Below are positions 53,988 through 63,857 of a stretch of 64,000 nt of DNA, one piece after another (position 1 is the first letter of the stretch; every line of letters begins with the position of its first letter). The DNA comes from Methanobacteriota archaeon (GTDB taxonomy: Archaea > Thermoplasmatota > Poseidoniia > Poseidoniales > Poseidoniaceae). The stretch is from assembly GCA_002720095.2 (NCBI GenBank), contig PBGP02000017.1:62001-126000 (forward strand), read 5' to 3'. The position numbers and the translations under genes are program-made. The notes beneath the pieces were generated by a model, which saw only the letters and a program-made list of their open reading frames with translations, did no database searches and had not been told where the DNA came from.

Positions 53988-55349
53988 TTGCAGAATAAAC
54001 CACAGGGATGGCCAGGGATTACTTGGATTGAAGGACGAACCCTACTGCAAGTACCTAATGTTAAAGGGCAAGGAGAATGGAGAATTGGGCCAGCCAAAAA
54101 AAGTGATTCGCCTGTTTTTCATAATGTCGCAATGGCGAACAATAGAACCAGAAGTGTGTTATTATTAGGATTAGCGATACGTGAAAGATGGTTATTAAAA
54201 GAAGGGAAATTACGCGTTTTAGATGGATTAGCAGCTAGTTCTTTGCGTTCAAGAAGATGGTTAAATGAATTGCCTGAGGAACTAGTGGAAAAGCTTGAAA
54301 TCATTTCTGTTGATCGAAATAGAGAGTCCGTAAATTGGGCGTTAGCAAATCATAAAAAATATCCTCCTGAAAATTCAAATCATGAACAATTATCAATTCA
54401 GGAAGGTGATTTAAGACAAATAGTATATTCAGGTGGATGGCAGTGGATTGACATCGATCCATATGGTTCTCCAATCCCATTTCTTGACTCTGCTATGCAA
54501 AATTTGGCAAGAAAGGCAATATTACAAGTTAGTGCTACAGATACAGCCGCTCTTTGCGGAACATATCCTCAAGTCACAAGAAGAAGATACGCTGCATACG
54601 CAGTTAATGATACAGTGACTCATGATACAGCTATCAGAATCTTATTGGGAAATATTGCATTATGTGCTGCTAAACATGAACGTTCAATTGAACCATTAAT
54701 GTCCGTTTTTGATGGACACCATACGAGAGTAAGTGTATTAGTTACTCCAGGAAAAAAGAATGCTTCAAATGTCTATGAAAATATAGGATGGAGGGTAAAC
54801 AGTCCGGACAAAAACACGATCACCACTTCTATTAAAGCAGGATTACATAGTTTTGGATGTGCAGATTATCCACAACCAAGAGTATTTCTACCTTATAACT
54901 CTCCTCCTAAATCATTAGCAAATGGAAAGGTCAGTGGTCCATTATGGACTGGCCCAATCGCAAAAAAGCAAGTTTTAGAACATTTAACAGAAGATTATGC
55001 GTTGGAAACCTGTGGTATTTGTAAAGATGATCATAAACATTTAATTTCGCTTGCTAATTGGAAAGATGAAGATATAAGAATGTCAAATAAAAAAGTAATC
55101 AGTTGTGTAAAAAGATTGCATCAGTCGAAAGATGCTGTAGAAACTAATGGATTAGTCACGATGGATGAATTACCCCAATGGATAAATATAGACGGCCCTC
55201 CAAGCCCAAAAAAACTAATTTCTGCCATTAATCAACGAGGATTTAAGGCTGCAGTATCAGTAATCTCAACACCTGCAATACAAACAGATATACCCTGGAA
55301 TGAACTAATTAAAATCGTTAAAGATATCAATGATGTAATAGCTAAATAA
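53988..55349 (+). CDS. trm1: tRNA (guanine26-N2)-dimethyltransferase Trm1
   Basis: Makes N2,N2-dimethylguanosine at position 26 (and often 27) of tRNA, using SAM. Signatures include the catalytic DIDPYGSPIPFLD (near residue 150), LQVSATDTAALCGTYP, and RYGxxY-like RRRYAAYA. The zinc-binding C-terminal part has CGIC. I placed the start at TTG 53988, with GAGGT (53976-53980) seven bases upstream; the other candidate, TTG 53964, would overlap purM by 14 bases. It is 454 residues long, typical for archaea. Confidence 0.93.
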   Translation: MQNKPQGWPGITWIEGRTLLQVPNVKGQGEWRIGPAKKSDSPVFHNVAMANNRTRSVLLLGLAIRERWLLKEGKLRVLDGLAASSLRSRRWLNELPEELVEKLEIISVDRNRESVNWALANHKKYPPENSNHEQLSIQEGDLRQIVYSGGWQWIDIDPYGSPIPFLDSAMQNLARKAILQVSATDTAALCGTYPQVTRRRYAAYAVNDTVTHDTAIRILLGNIALCAAKHERSIEPLMSVFDGHHTRVSVLVTPGKKNASNVYENIGWRVNSPDKNTITTSIKAGLHSFGCADYPQPRVFLPYNSPPKSLANGKVSGPLWTGPIAKKQVLEHLTEDYALETCGICKDDHKHLISLANWKDEDIRMSNKKVISCVKRLHQSKDAVETNGLVTMDELPQWINIDGPPSPKKLISAINQRGFKAAVSVISTPAIQTDIPWNELIKIVKDINDVIAK

Positions 55350-55352
55350 CTC

Positions 55353-56117
55353 TCAGCCAATCATTGGATCTTGTCTATCAAAACTATCTTCCTCTGGTGC
55401 AGATAATTTAGGGGTTCTATCCTGGAGAGCATCTCTTAAGTTAATGTCGAATTGATGTGCTTGCTCTAATAGTTCATGTAATGACAATTCTAATCCTGTG
55501 ATTTCAGTAATTGCTTCAATTGCTGTAGCCGCAGCCTTAGGATCTGGGAATGTAGGATTACATTCCGCTAAAAGAGCTGTAACATCTAATCCTCTACGGT
55601 GTCCTTCTGCAAGTAGATAGCCAGCAATCCCAGCAACTACCCCTCTTTTAATAGATTCTATACCTAACCTGTTAAGTTTCTCTCTCGTGTCAGAAATTGA
55701 TGCAACCCCAAACAGTCCAGGGCCACTAGTATCATCGGGGGACTGTTTTACCAGCCCATCAACTATTATCAATTTACTAAACCCTCCTTTAGTAAACCAT
55801 TCTAATACCGTATTAGCAAAAGAAATATCTTGTTCGGTAGGAAATGGAATCTCTGCAATAAAAACTCCAATTTCTTCACCTTGATAGACTCTTACTGGAT
55901 GTCTAGGAACTGAGTCCTCTACCAAGGCCAATGCAGGAAAATCTGGATTCATCACAGTTCCAATCTCATCTATTGCTAAACTTCTAATTACGTGATAAGC
56001 GGCAATACTACCAACCATCCCTGCCGTTGAGAAACCGCAAATTGCCAATCCACCAGTTTTTGGATTTGAATCTGGATTCAGCACTAATGAGTAAGTATTC
56101 CCCACGATTGTATTCAT
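55353..56117 (-). CDS. PAC2-family protein
   Basis: PAC2 (proteasome assembly chaperone 2) family protein of 254 residues. Motifs include GGLAICGFSTAGMVGSIAAYHVI, a central DFPALALVEDSVPRHPVRVYQGEEIGVFIAEIP-type region, and IVDGLVKQSP. In archaea the biochemical role of this family has not been established; in eukaryotes it helps assemble the proteasome alpha ring. It is convergent with trm1 with three bases between them. Confidence 0.9.
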   Translation of the reverse strand: MNTIVGNTYSLVLNPDSNPKTGGLAICGFSTAGMVGSIAAYHVIRSLAIDEIGTVMNPDFPALALVEDSVPRHPVRVYQGEEIGVFIAEIPFPTEQDISFANTVLEWFTKGGFSKLIIVDGLVKQSPDDTSGPGLFGVASISDTREKLNRLGIESIKRGVVAGIAGYLLAEGHRRGLDVTALLAECNPTFPDPKAAATAIEAITEITGLELSLHELLEQAHQFDINLRDALQDRTPKLSAPEEDSFDRQDPMIG

Positions 56118-56161
56118 TTAAATCATCACTCCGAAATAATAACTACAGAAATTCAAGCAGC

Positions 56162-59100
56162 TCATTCATTCCATTCTTCCCAATCATCCATATCTGGATC
56201 TCTATACCACCATTGACCATGGTCATCTTCCCACCACTCAGTACCGTCTTCATCAACACTGTAATTAGGATCGTCTTCATAATCGTTTGTTTGTTGACTT
56301 TGTCGAACAAATTCTTCACCCGCAGAGCCTCTGAGTCTTCCTCTATTATTTTCTCTTTCAAAAGGTTCGTCAGATGACTCAACAGCCTGAGTAGTTCCTA
56401 CATTTCTTCCTAAAATTCTATCGAGTGGGTTTTCTAATTCCTCTTCGTCATTATCATCCCATTCATCGTCCCAATCATCGTCATTACCTCTAAAATATCG
56501 AATTAAAATAATTATTAACACAATTGAAAATACTCCTCCTCCTATCGATAATAAAATTACTGGATCTTCTAATAGTCCTGCTTTTGAATCTACAGATTCT
56601 TCATTAATTACTAAATCTGAAGTACCATTTTCTGAGTTTAAGTTGTCTGTTCCTCCATTATTATTTGAGCCCTCATCATTGCTATCTGTAACCTGCACTA
56701 TTTCTCCATTTAATGAAAATTCTGAACCTAGAGTTATCACTTTCATTTGGTTAATTCCCGTAGGAGTGATCCAAGAAAATGTAAAGTCTGCTTCAAAAGG
56801 AATTTGAACTGGATCACTTGTATTTTTGCTAGTAAGGCTCTTTACAGTAGGAGAAAATGTACAAACGGCTCTGCCTTCGGAAGCTATGTAATTATCAGGG
56901 CAATTTATTCCTAATTCTACACCCTGAACAACTATATTTTCAGGATATTCAAACTGTAAAAATAATTTGTTATAATTAATTATTTCACATTCCAGATTTG
57001 AATTCTGTGAATTTACGATATTTTGTATCACCCAAACTCCATCAACGAAAGTTTCTAACATCGGACATTCTAATTCAGGGTCAATAATTTCAATTTGATT
57101 GGCTAATTGAGATTCTGAACATCCATTTTCATCAACAGTCTCTGATTCGGTTCCCGGCGTATTTGGACATAAATCATCTTTATTAAGTACAAAGTCATTA
57201 TCATCATCTAAATTAGTTTGACCTGAATCATCATACTCTACTAATGTTGCATTTAATTCAAAATTATTGAGATATTTCCATGCAGCCGGATTATTTGGAT
57301 TAGCAGTACTATCTGGAGTTATTAAAACATAACCTCCAGTAGGCATAGCGTCTATGAATACATCGATTGTCCCGCTAAGGTCCTGAATAGATTGTTTTAC
57401 AGGAGTACCCGTTAAGAGACCTGTTTCATTATCATAATACTTAAATGTGATTTCTGTACCAATTAGCGCAGCTTGTTGCCATTCATGTTCTGCTAGTAAT
57501 GACACACCCAATGTTGCATCTCCTAACTCGTCCACCATTGTCACAGTCGTTAATAATGAAAAATAAGCTGGTACAATAATGTCTACGTAATCGTCTGAAT
57601 TACATGCATCATTATTCTGACATAGATTTACAGTAGATGGAGATAAGCCTCCTTTTTCTAATGTTTCGGCACGTCCATTAAAATCAGCAATAATTTCTAC
57701 TACACCCCCATTTACATTGATTGAATCGTTAGCTAAATCTCTCCAATAAAATTCAACTTCTGATTGACCATTTTCATCAGTAGTAGAATTAAAGTAAAAT
57801 TTGTGTTCTTCACCATCAGGATTGATAGTTAACGTGGTCATTATGGTGGCATCGCTGACAGCACTATCACTCGAATCATCGGCATCGTTTGATGTTAGTG
57901 TAAGTGAAATAACAGTTGGTTCATTTCCACCAACGATTAATTCATTCGCTCGCATCTCTTCTCCAAATACCTCAGCAAATGATAAATCAATTTCTAACAA
58001 CGTATCTAACTCTTCATTGTTTAGTGGATAGATAGGTCCTGTCGCAGAAACATATGGATTCGATCCCGATTCATTGGTCGCTACAACAGCAACCCACAAA
58101 GCTTGTTCATTAACTAAATCTAAAGCGTTTTGGATAATTTCCCCACTTGGATTTCTTAAAGCACTAGTGTAATCAGCAGTATATGATGTTACATCACTCT
58201 GTACTACAACGACAGAATCTAAGAGTGTAGTATCTGTAAAATTTTCAGGTCGAACAAATACCTCATAATATCCTGAATACCTATCATCAACCTCATCCCA
58301 ACTAATATCAATATTCCCTCCTAAATCATTTGGAGTATCTGACGCAATCACATTTTTTACCTGCGGAATTGATGGCAGGTCTATTGACACCGCTACAGAT
58401 GGTGCACTTTCTAATCCCACAACCGAAAAAGCCACCTTCACAACGTATTCATAATGTCCTCCCGGCTCAAGTGATTGATCATTATAAGATACTGTCAGAT
58501 AATCTAAAGATGAATAAATTTCAACAAAATCTTGTGGAAATTGAGCGTCAACCACAGACGAACGAAATAACTTATATGATTCAAAATACTCATTTTCAGT
58601 TGATACAATATTCCAAGATAAACCTATTGAATCCTCCGTGACTGTAGTTGTAATCAGCGTAAGACGTGATAAATCTGGCAAATTTGGATGTCCTGGCGAT
58701 GTAACTAGATTCAAATCGCTAATTGTGATATTCCCTGCTCTGCTAGAGTAAAAAGATAGAGGCAATAAAAAGTTTTGATCACCAAACTCCATATATTGAG
58801 TATTGACCATTGTAGAAAGATTATTTCCAGGAACATCATATAAATCATCTAGATTAATCCACCAGTCATATGTAATTTGTAAATTTGAAAAAGTCACTTG
58901 ACCTGCGGATTTAATTGTTAATTCTGATGACAAAACAATCATTTCGTTATTATTTGAATCTGAAAATGTTGGGAATTCGTCAAGATTTTCCGAGATTTCT
59001 CCTGATATAATATTCGTGCTGTCAAACATTCTCAATTTGCCTGAACTATTAGGGCCTGAGTTAGACTGAACAAAACCTTCGGCACTAAGTTCGTTGGTTC

Positions 59101-60793
59101 CATCTCCATCCATGTCATAGCTTATTTTATGCCATGAATCAATAAAGATACCCAAGGATTGTTCTCCACAGAAAACAATTAGTTCGGGTGATAAATCCCC
59201 ATTTAAATCGCCTGATAATGAATAATTAGGCATAGTCCTGGGGTTTAATCTCAAGAACGTATCCACAAAAATTCCATTCGAAAAACTAAATACTTGCAAT
59301 GAACCTTCTAAAGTCAAGTCATCATTATCAGGATTTAAGCTTTCAGGAATCAAGAGATCCATAACACCATCTGTATTGTAATCGGTAAAAGTTGCTCCTA
59401 TCGGCATTTCAAAGCCGTTTTGTTGTGAAATTGAATATAGCCCCAATCCTAATTCAGATTCTGTCAAGTTACCTTCTGTACCCGAACCCCAGGTAAGAAT
59501 ATCATCATAATTATCGCCATTTACATCACCTAACATCATGAATTCTGTATCGAAACTTCCTGTAGGAAATGATGGTAGGACGTATTCAAATGATGAGGTT
59601 GATGAATCCCATTTGAGTGTCTCTAATGTACCTGTATCCGAGATTACCACCAATGTCCCATCTGGTATCCCCAACATAATATTTCCAACATCAAATTGAG
59701 ATATTCCTTCTTCAATTAAGGTACCAGTACCACTTCTTGTTTCAAAGCGCCAATTACCTATTTCTGAAAAACCGCTTTGCCCCCTCCATTCATAAAAACC
59801 AAACATTCCTAATGAATCGGCATAAACTATCTCAAATATTCCATCTGACTCTAAGTCTGCTGCTTTGACAAATATCTCTTCTCCGCTAGTTCCACCAGTG
59901 AGTTCAGTTGGAGAGGTAAAATTACTGATTGAATTATCCCAAAAGTGATAACAAAATCTGCCTAGTGAAGAAGTCCAGACTAATACATCATCATAGCCAT
60001 CTCCATTGAAATCTCCAACCTCAATTTCTTCGCCATAATCACAAGTTTCAACCCATGAAATATTTGTAAAACCGTTATTATCAGTATTGTTATTTAGCCA
60101 ACCGATTGAAGGTTCGCCGTTCCAGTAAGTTTCCGAAAATAATAATAGTTCATCAGATGAATCATTATCAATATCAAATATTTTCATAGATTTAACACTT
60201 GATTCTTCAATCCATTTCCCACCGTTTAGAGGAGAAAATTCAATGCTAAGACTAGAATTATGAGGTATTAAATTCTTAGGTAAAATAATTTCTGGGCCGT
60301 AATTTACTCCAACTTGTGATGTGGAGTAATCTTCATGAATGAAGGAATTATTATCTGAAAATTGTGTTTGATTACTCAAATTTCCGTAACCAATTCCATC
60401 AAATGAGTACTCGAACACCCCATCTTGGTTAATATCTAACGATAATTTACCTGGACTTGGGTTTGTTTGTGAAGTACTTAATTTAAACTCAAACTGTTCA
60501 ATTGTGGTATTTTGTGGAATTTCTACCACTCCATCAGTAGGTTGTATTTGCATTCCAGACGAGTCAAACTGAACTGTAACAGATTCATCATTATTGTAGA
60601 ATGTAGTTATTTGACTAGATTGGCTTGTTTGAGAATCAGCACCAGCAGGGGTGATGAAAAGTAATGATTGCCCCAATATCATAATAGAAATCAGAAGCAA
60701 TGCTTTTCGCTTGTTTTTTGTTTTGTCAGACAGGGGATTGGTACTCGTCATCATATATCCGACGTCCTCATCATTCTTGTTGGTTTCTTTCAA
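56162..60793 (-). CDS. giant surface protein with FG-GAP-like and fibronectin-like repeats and a Trp-rich acidic tail
   Basis: A 1543-residue exported protein. The signal peptide/anchor lies near residues 30-50 (ALLLISIMILGQSLLFI). Residues about 200-650 contain FG-GAP/VCBS-like calcium-binding units (DIDNDSSDELLLF, VGDFNGDGYDDVLVW, GDVNGDNYDDILTW). A fibronectin-like module (ASDTPNDLGGNIDISWDEV) is near 830, shared in style with the other giant protein, and a thrombospondin-type-3-like DDDNDFVLNKDDLCPNTPG near 1200. A membrane helix is near 1409-1433. The last 110 residues are acidic and Trp-rich (EWWEDDHGQWWYRDPD). The role is presumably at the cell surface, but this is inferred. Confidence 0.87.
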   Translation of the reverse strand: MKETNKNDEDVGYMMTSTNPLSDKTKNKRKALLLISIMILGQSLLFITPAGADSQTSQSSQITTFYNNDESVTVQFDSSGMQIQPTDGVVEIPQNTTIEQFEFKLSTSQTNPSPGKLSLDINQDGVFEYSFDGIGYGNLSNQTQFSDNNSFIHEDYSTSQVGVNYGPEIILPKNLIPHNSSLSIEFSPLNGGKWIEESSVKSMKIFDIDNDSSDELLLFSETYWNGEPSIGWLNNNTDNNGFTNISWVETCDYGEEIEVGDFNGDGYDDVLVWTSSLGRFCYHFWDNSISNFTSPTELTGGTSGEEIFVKAADLESDGIFEIVYADSLGMFGFYEWRGQSGFSEIGNWRFETRSGTGTLIEEGISQFDVGNIMLGIPDGTLVVISDTGTLETLKWDSSTSSFEYVLPSFPTGSFDTEFMMLGDVNGDNYDDILTWGSGTEGNLTESELGLGLYSISQQNGFEMPIGATFTDYNTDGVMDLLIPESLNPDNDDLTLEGSLQVFSFSNGIFVDTFLRLNPRTMPNYSLSGDLNGDLSPELIVFCGEQSLGIFIDSWHKISYDMDGDGTNELSAEGFVQSNSGPNSSGKLRMFDSTNIISGEISENLDEFPTFSDSNNNEMIVLSSELTIKSAGQVTFSNLQITYDWWINLDDLYDVPGNNLSTMVNTQYMEFGDQNFLLPLSFYSSRAGNITISDLNLVTSPGHPNLPDLSRLTLITTTVTEDSIGLSWNIVSTENEYFESYKLFRSSVVDAQFPQDFVEIYSSLDYLTVSYNDQSLEPGGHYEYVVKVAFSVVGLESAPSVAVSIDLPSIPQVKNVIASDTPNDLGGNIDISWDEVDDRYSGYYEVFVRPENFTDTTLLDSVVVVQSDVTSYTADYTSALRNPSGEIIQNALDLVNEQALWVAVVATNESGSNPYVSATGPIYPLNNEELDTLLEIDLSFAEVFGEEMRANELIVGGNEPTVISLTLTSNDADDSSDSAVSDATIMTTLTINPDGEEHKFYFNSTTDENGQSEVEFYWRDLANDSINVNGGVVEIIADFNGRAETLEKGGLSPSTVNLCQNNDACNSDDYVDIIVPAYFSLLTTVTMVDELGDATLGVSLLAEHEWQQAALIGTEITFKYYDNETGLLTGTPVKQSIQDLSGTIDVFIDAMPTGGYVLITPDSTANPNNPAAWKYLNNFELNATLVEYDDSGQTNLDDDNDFVLNKDDLCPNTPGTESETVDENGCSESQLANQIEIIDPELECPMLETFVDGVWVIQNIVNSQNSNLECEIINYNKLFLQFEYPENIVVQGVELGINCPDNYIASEGRAVCTFSPTVKSLTSKNTSDPVQIPFEADFTFSWITPTGINQMKVITLGSEFSLNGEIVQVTDSNDEGSNNNGGTDNLNSENGTSDLVINEESVDSKAGLLEDPVILLSIGGGVFSIVLIIILIRYFRGNDDDWDDEWDDNDEEELENPLDRILGRNVGTTQAVESSDEPFERENNRGRLRGSAGEEFVRQSQQTNDYEDDPNYSVDEDGTEWWEDDHGQWWYRDPDMDDWEEWNE

Positions 60794-60923
60794 TTATGAT
60801 AAAATATATTGGAAAACTATCAAATAAAAAGTAAACAATCAATGTATTATATATTTTTTAAATATAAATGTTAACAAAATGAAGATACAAGAGTTAATAA
60901 TACTTGATTACTTACTATAATCG

Positions 60924-61433
60924 ATGGCAACAAGTAAAAGTCATAATTCACGTATTTACATTCATGTCGGAGACATTGAAATAGATATATCTGGTGAACA
61001 ACAAGATGTAGACTCACATTTAATCAAAATTATGGACGGAGAAGAATGGTCTATCGCTCTAAGTAAAATTCGTTCTAAAAGAGATTCGGCTATTGCTGCA
61101 GCAATCAAAGCCGCAAAACTTTCTGGAATTCCGAGCAGAGGTAATGCGTTCAAACAACTAATTGATAACTGCAATATTAGTAAAAAACCAGATCAAGTAT
61201 TAGCTGCTATACATTATCTTAAAGATGTTGAGTCATTAGAAGATATTCCCCCTAGAGTGATATTAAATCTGTTTGAAGATTCTAAACTTGAGCCTCCTAA
61301 AAATTTATCTCTATACTTTAACAGATTGGTGGAGAAAGGGTACTTATCCATTCCAAAAGAATCAGATAAAAATAGATATGCAAATTTAACTCTTGAAGGT
61401 AGAGTTCATCTAGATAATCTTTCTAAAAAATAG
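60924..61433 (+). CDS. small protein with C-terminal winged-helix-like segment
   Basis: A 169-residue hypothetical protein. The N-terminus has two strands (RIYIHVGDIEIDISG) that resemble a recurrent archaeal N-terminal module, then helices, and a possible winged helix near 130-165 (LSLYFNRLVEKGYLSI, then NRYANLTLEGRVHLDNL). No named family recognised. DNA binding is suspected but not shown. It overlaps the next gene by one base if that gene starts at GTG 61433. A 130-base AT-rich gap precedes it and separates it from the divergent giant gene. Confidence 0.7.
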   Translation: MATSKSHNSRIYIHVGDIEIDISGEQQDVDSHLIKIMDGEEWSIALSKIRSKRDSAIAAAIKAAKLSGIPSRGNAFKQLIDNCNISKKPDQVLAAIHYLKDVESLEDIPPRVILNLFEDSKLEPPKNLSLYFNRLVEKGYLSIPKESDKNRYANLTLEGRVHLDNLSKK

Positions 61434-61837
61434 TGGGTATTATGAAGGTTGATAGCTCTAAAAAAGATTTGTCATTTACATCCCAAATAGGTGGAGATTT
61501 CAAAGAAGTGGATTTATCTGGGGCCAATCTAAAAAGAGGGGTCTTCGATAATGCAAACTTTGAAGGGGCAGATTTATCTGGAGCTGACTTAAGAAAAGCT
61601 TCGTTTAAACACGCTAACTTGATGAAAGCCAATTTCCAAGGCGCCGACTTAAGAGATGCTGTTTTTCAAAAAGCTAAAATGAATCTCTCAAATTTTAATG
61701 GTTGTCGTTTAGACCGTGCTGACTTAAGAGGTATACGTGGTAGATATTCAATTTGGAACAATTCAAATTGGTGGGATGCAAAAATGAATGAAGATCTAAG
61801 GAAAGTTCTTAGTAAAAAATGGCCAAAAAAGAAGTAG
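61433..61837 (+). CDS. pentapeptide-repeat protein
   Basis: A 134-residue protein with at least nine pentapeptide repeats of the A(D/N)LXX type at about residues 25-100 (for example FEGADLSGADLRKASFKHANL), which fold as a right-handed quadrilateral beta helix. The function of archaeal members is generally unknown; some bacterial ones bind gyrase or act as scaffolds. The start is GTG 61433 (1-base overlap with the previous stop) or ATG 61442. It converges with the membrane-protein gene one base away. Confidence 0.85.
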   Translation: MGIMKVDSSKKDLSFTSQIGGDFKEVDLSGANLKRGVFDNANFEGADLSGADLRKASFKHANLMKANFQGADLRDAVFQKAKMNLSNFNGCRLDRADLRGIRGRYSIWNNSNWWDAKMNEDLRKVLSKKWPKKK

Positions 61838-61838
61838 C

Positions 61839-62486
61839 CTACTCATCATCATCATTTCTTTTTTTAGTAGTTAACATTGTTGGTTCTATGGCAGCTTTTC
61901 CGGTTGGGATAATTAATGGTATCAAAGGCAATGTTATGCAAAATAGATTACAGACTGTACACATCGCCGATTCAACAGTATCCCATTGCGATTCTATACT
62001 AATTCCAATTTCTGTATCAATTGAAGAACCCCACCAGTTTACATATAGATTAAGTATGAAAAGGGTAATTCCTCCTATCAGTGAAGTGTAAACTCCATAT
62101 TTCTTGCACAAAAATAACTGAATTCCCCCAATAATCAAAATTATACCTGGCAATAATAGTAAGATTCCAGAAATTAAATAATAATTTTCTTGTTTGTATT
62201 TTAATTCTAATTTTTCTAATTCCTCTAAAGAAATATCTATTCCCAGCAATTCGTATGCTGCAATTTGATCCTCATAATTTATTTCAAGATATTGAGCACT
62301 TAGTTGTGAAAGGCCTGCAACTGAAACGATCAAGCCTCCTAAAATAAGAAAAATGCCAATTGTTTTAGGTATACCCCTATTAGGTTTAATCGGTATTTCT
62401 GGCATGTTTACAGACGAGTCTAAATTCTTACTTGATAGGATTAACGTACCAATTTCACTATCGTCCATACTATTCTGAAGTGTCAT
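61839..62486 (-). CDS. four-helix membrane protein coupled to the thioesterase
   Basis: A 215-residue membrane protein with about four helices (residues 42-62, 104-126, 131-150 and 181-196) and a charged segment (about 65-100, ISLEELEKLELKYKQ). No family recognised. It overlaps the thioesterase stop by one base as TAATG, which shows translational coupling, and converges with the pentapeptide gene. It may act on lipid metabolism with the thioesterase, but that is a context guess. Confidence 0.7.
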   Translation of the reverse strand: MTLQNSMDDSEIGTLILSSKNLDSSVNMPEIPIKPNRGIPKTIGIFLILGGLIVSVAGLSQLSAQYLEINYEDQIAAYELLGIDISLEELEKLELKYKQENYYLISGILLLLPGIILIIGGIQLFLCKKYGVYTSLIGGITLFILNLYVNWWGSSIDTEIGISIESQWDTVESAMCTVCNLFCITLPLIPLIIPTGKAAIEPTMLTTKKRNDDDE

Positions 62487-62905
62487 TAGTCATTAATCGT
62501 ACTGCTAGCTTTAAGAGATTGAGCAAGGAAATCAGGTATTACGATGGACTCAAACGTGTCTAGATTAACACATACAATAACCACTGATGCTTTCCATACT
62601 ACTTGATTATCTTGATTCGTGAATTCGTATTTCCAGGTACAACTTTTATTTCCGACATTGGATATCCAAATTTTACATTTTACAGTATCTCCATATCTAA
62701 GAGGTGATAAAAACTCACATTGATTTCTGACGGCTGGAAATCCTAATCTTAAATCATGAATTATCTTGGGATAATTTATCCCACAAATCTTTTCCCAAGA
62801 TAATTCAAAAAAACGATGAGCTAAATCCCAATAGTTTGGGTAGTACATAATTCCTGCCAAATCAACCATTGGAAAGTCAATTCTACGTGTGAACATTAAT
62901 GGCAT
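62486..62905 (-). CDS. acyl-CoA thioesterase, 4HBT hot-dog family
   Basis: Hot-dog fold thioesterase of 139 residues. The active-site pattern VDLAGIMYYPNYWDLAHRFFE has the conserved Asp (VDxxGxxYxxxY) seen in 4-hydroxybenzoyl-CoA and YbgC-type thioesterases. The central helix and the GDTVKCKIWI strand also fit. Substrate specificity is unknown. The stop overlaps the downstream membrane-protein start. It lies 161 bases from the tRNA gene, with an inverted repeat in the gap. Confidence 0.85.
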   Translation of the reverse strand: MPLMFTRRIDFPMVDLAGIMYYPNYWDLAHRFFELSWEKICGINYPKIIHDLRLGFPAVRNQCEFLSPLRYGDTVKCKIWISNVGNKSCTWKYEFTNQDNQVVWKASVVIVCVNLDTFESIVIPDFLAQSLKASSTIND

Positions 62906-63004
62906 GTTGGGCCTTCATTACTGTTACTTTTATATTTTAATATTCATTAAGTAAAAATTACAATACTGATTAATCTTTTGAAAAATAGATGTTATTTTAG
63001 GTTT

Positions 63005-63040
63005 TATGCATAATCAATTAAAGTTGATGTATTATGCATA
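63005..63040. repeat. inverted repeat (10-bp arms) between thioesterase and tRNA-Arg
   Basis: TATGCATAAT (63005-63014) and ATTATGCATA (63031-63040) are perfect inverted arms around a 16-base spacer that itself contains ATCAA...TTGAT. A T-run of seven (63044-63050) follows on the plus strand. It could be the processing or termination hairpin of the tRNA transcript or an operator. Confidence 0.5.
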
Positions 63041-63066
63041 TAATTTTTTTATCATATTATCGAAAG

Positions 63067-63140
63067 CGGACCATCCGCGATTTGAACACGGGTCTCGACC
63101 TCCGCAGGGTCAAAGGATATCCAAGCTACCCCAATGGTCC
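63067..63140 (-). tRNA. tRNA-Arg (anticodon GCG)
   Basis: Read on the minus strand, a complete cloverleaf: acceptor stem GGACCAT pairs with ATGGTCC, D arm GGGGTAGCTTGGATATCC, anticodon arm TGACC/GGTCG around the loop CTGCGGA with anticodon GCG, T arm CCGTG/CGCGG around TTCAAAT, and discriminator G. The 3' CCA is not encoded. Length is 74 nt and no intron is present. It decodes CGC/CGU Arg codons. A TATA-like TTAAAT (63167-63172, minus strand) lies about 29 bases upstream. Confidence 0.92.
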
Positions 63141-63188
63141 AATTAGATAGCCGTTGTAGAAGGATGATTTAATGACGACGTAATAAAT

Positions 63189-63857
63189 CTAGATTTTCCA
63201 ATATCTAATTTCCCAACCATGTTTGATTGAGTGCTTTCTGAGTTTTCTTTCGGGGTTTATTGCTACGGGGTTACCTGTAATTCCCATAAACCATGAATCG
63301 GCCATTGTATTACCGTAACCATAACATTTTGAAAGATCGTGACCATTGATTTCAGCGTCATTTAGTACAACTGGGACTTTCCCTTTTCTGCGTGGTACAA
63401 GCCATCCTCTTTCTGAACCTGATAGAATCCCAGTCCTATTTTCAGGCCCACATGCATATATCTTATCCATTCCCAATTCTTTACCAATTGCGTCTGCCAT
63501 CGGTCCGATTGTAGCAGTGACTAAAATTAGTCTATGGCCTTGAGTTCGATGCCATTCTAAACACTGTTTTGCTTCATCTGACACTTTGTATAATAATTTT
63601 GATTTAGTGATATTTTGGGATATTGATTCTAAAGTCTCCCATGAAGATAGAGAAAAATGTCCTCTATTTCTTGTAGCGTCATATATCGAACGGCCCCTCA
63701 ATAAATTTCCTATTGAACCCAGTGACCACATTATTACTCCAAAGGGTATTCTCCAAGGTCGTTTTTTAGCAAGTTCTGCCGTCAATGTTTTCTCACTGGA
63801 AGCATCTAATAATGTTCCATCAAGATCAAAGTAAGCCGCAGCAACGTACTTGGACAT
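63189..63857 (-). CDS. HAD-superfamily phosphatase, HAD-IB type
   Basis: Haloacid-dehalogenase-type phosphatase of the HAD-IB group, which includes phosphoserine phosphatase. Motif I is FDLDGTLLD near residue 8, motif II LVTATIG (T in place of Ser), and the motif III/IV region is YGYGNTMADSWFM, where the usual GDS-type stretch GNSxxD is GNTMAD. The short segment KKRPWRIPFGVIMW is a cap unlike serine phosphatases. The start is ATG 63857 (MSKYVAAAYFDLDG), which leaves the conserved first motif intact; an upstream frame to 63941 adds nothing. Substrate unknown. Confidence 0.83.
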   Translation of the reverse strand: MSKYVAAAYFDLDGTLLDASSEKTLTAELAKKRPWRIPFGVIMWSLGSIGNLLRGRSIYDATRNRGHFSLSSWETLESISQNITKSKLLYKVSDEAKQCLEWHRTQGHRLILVTATIGPMADAIGKELGMDKIYACGPENRTGILSGSERGWLVPRRKGKVPVVLNDAEINGHDLSKCYGYGNTMADSWFMGITGNPVAINPERKLRKHSIKHGWEIRYWKI

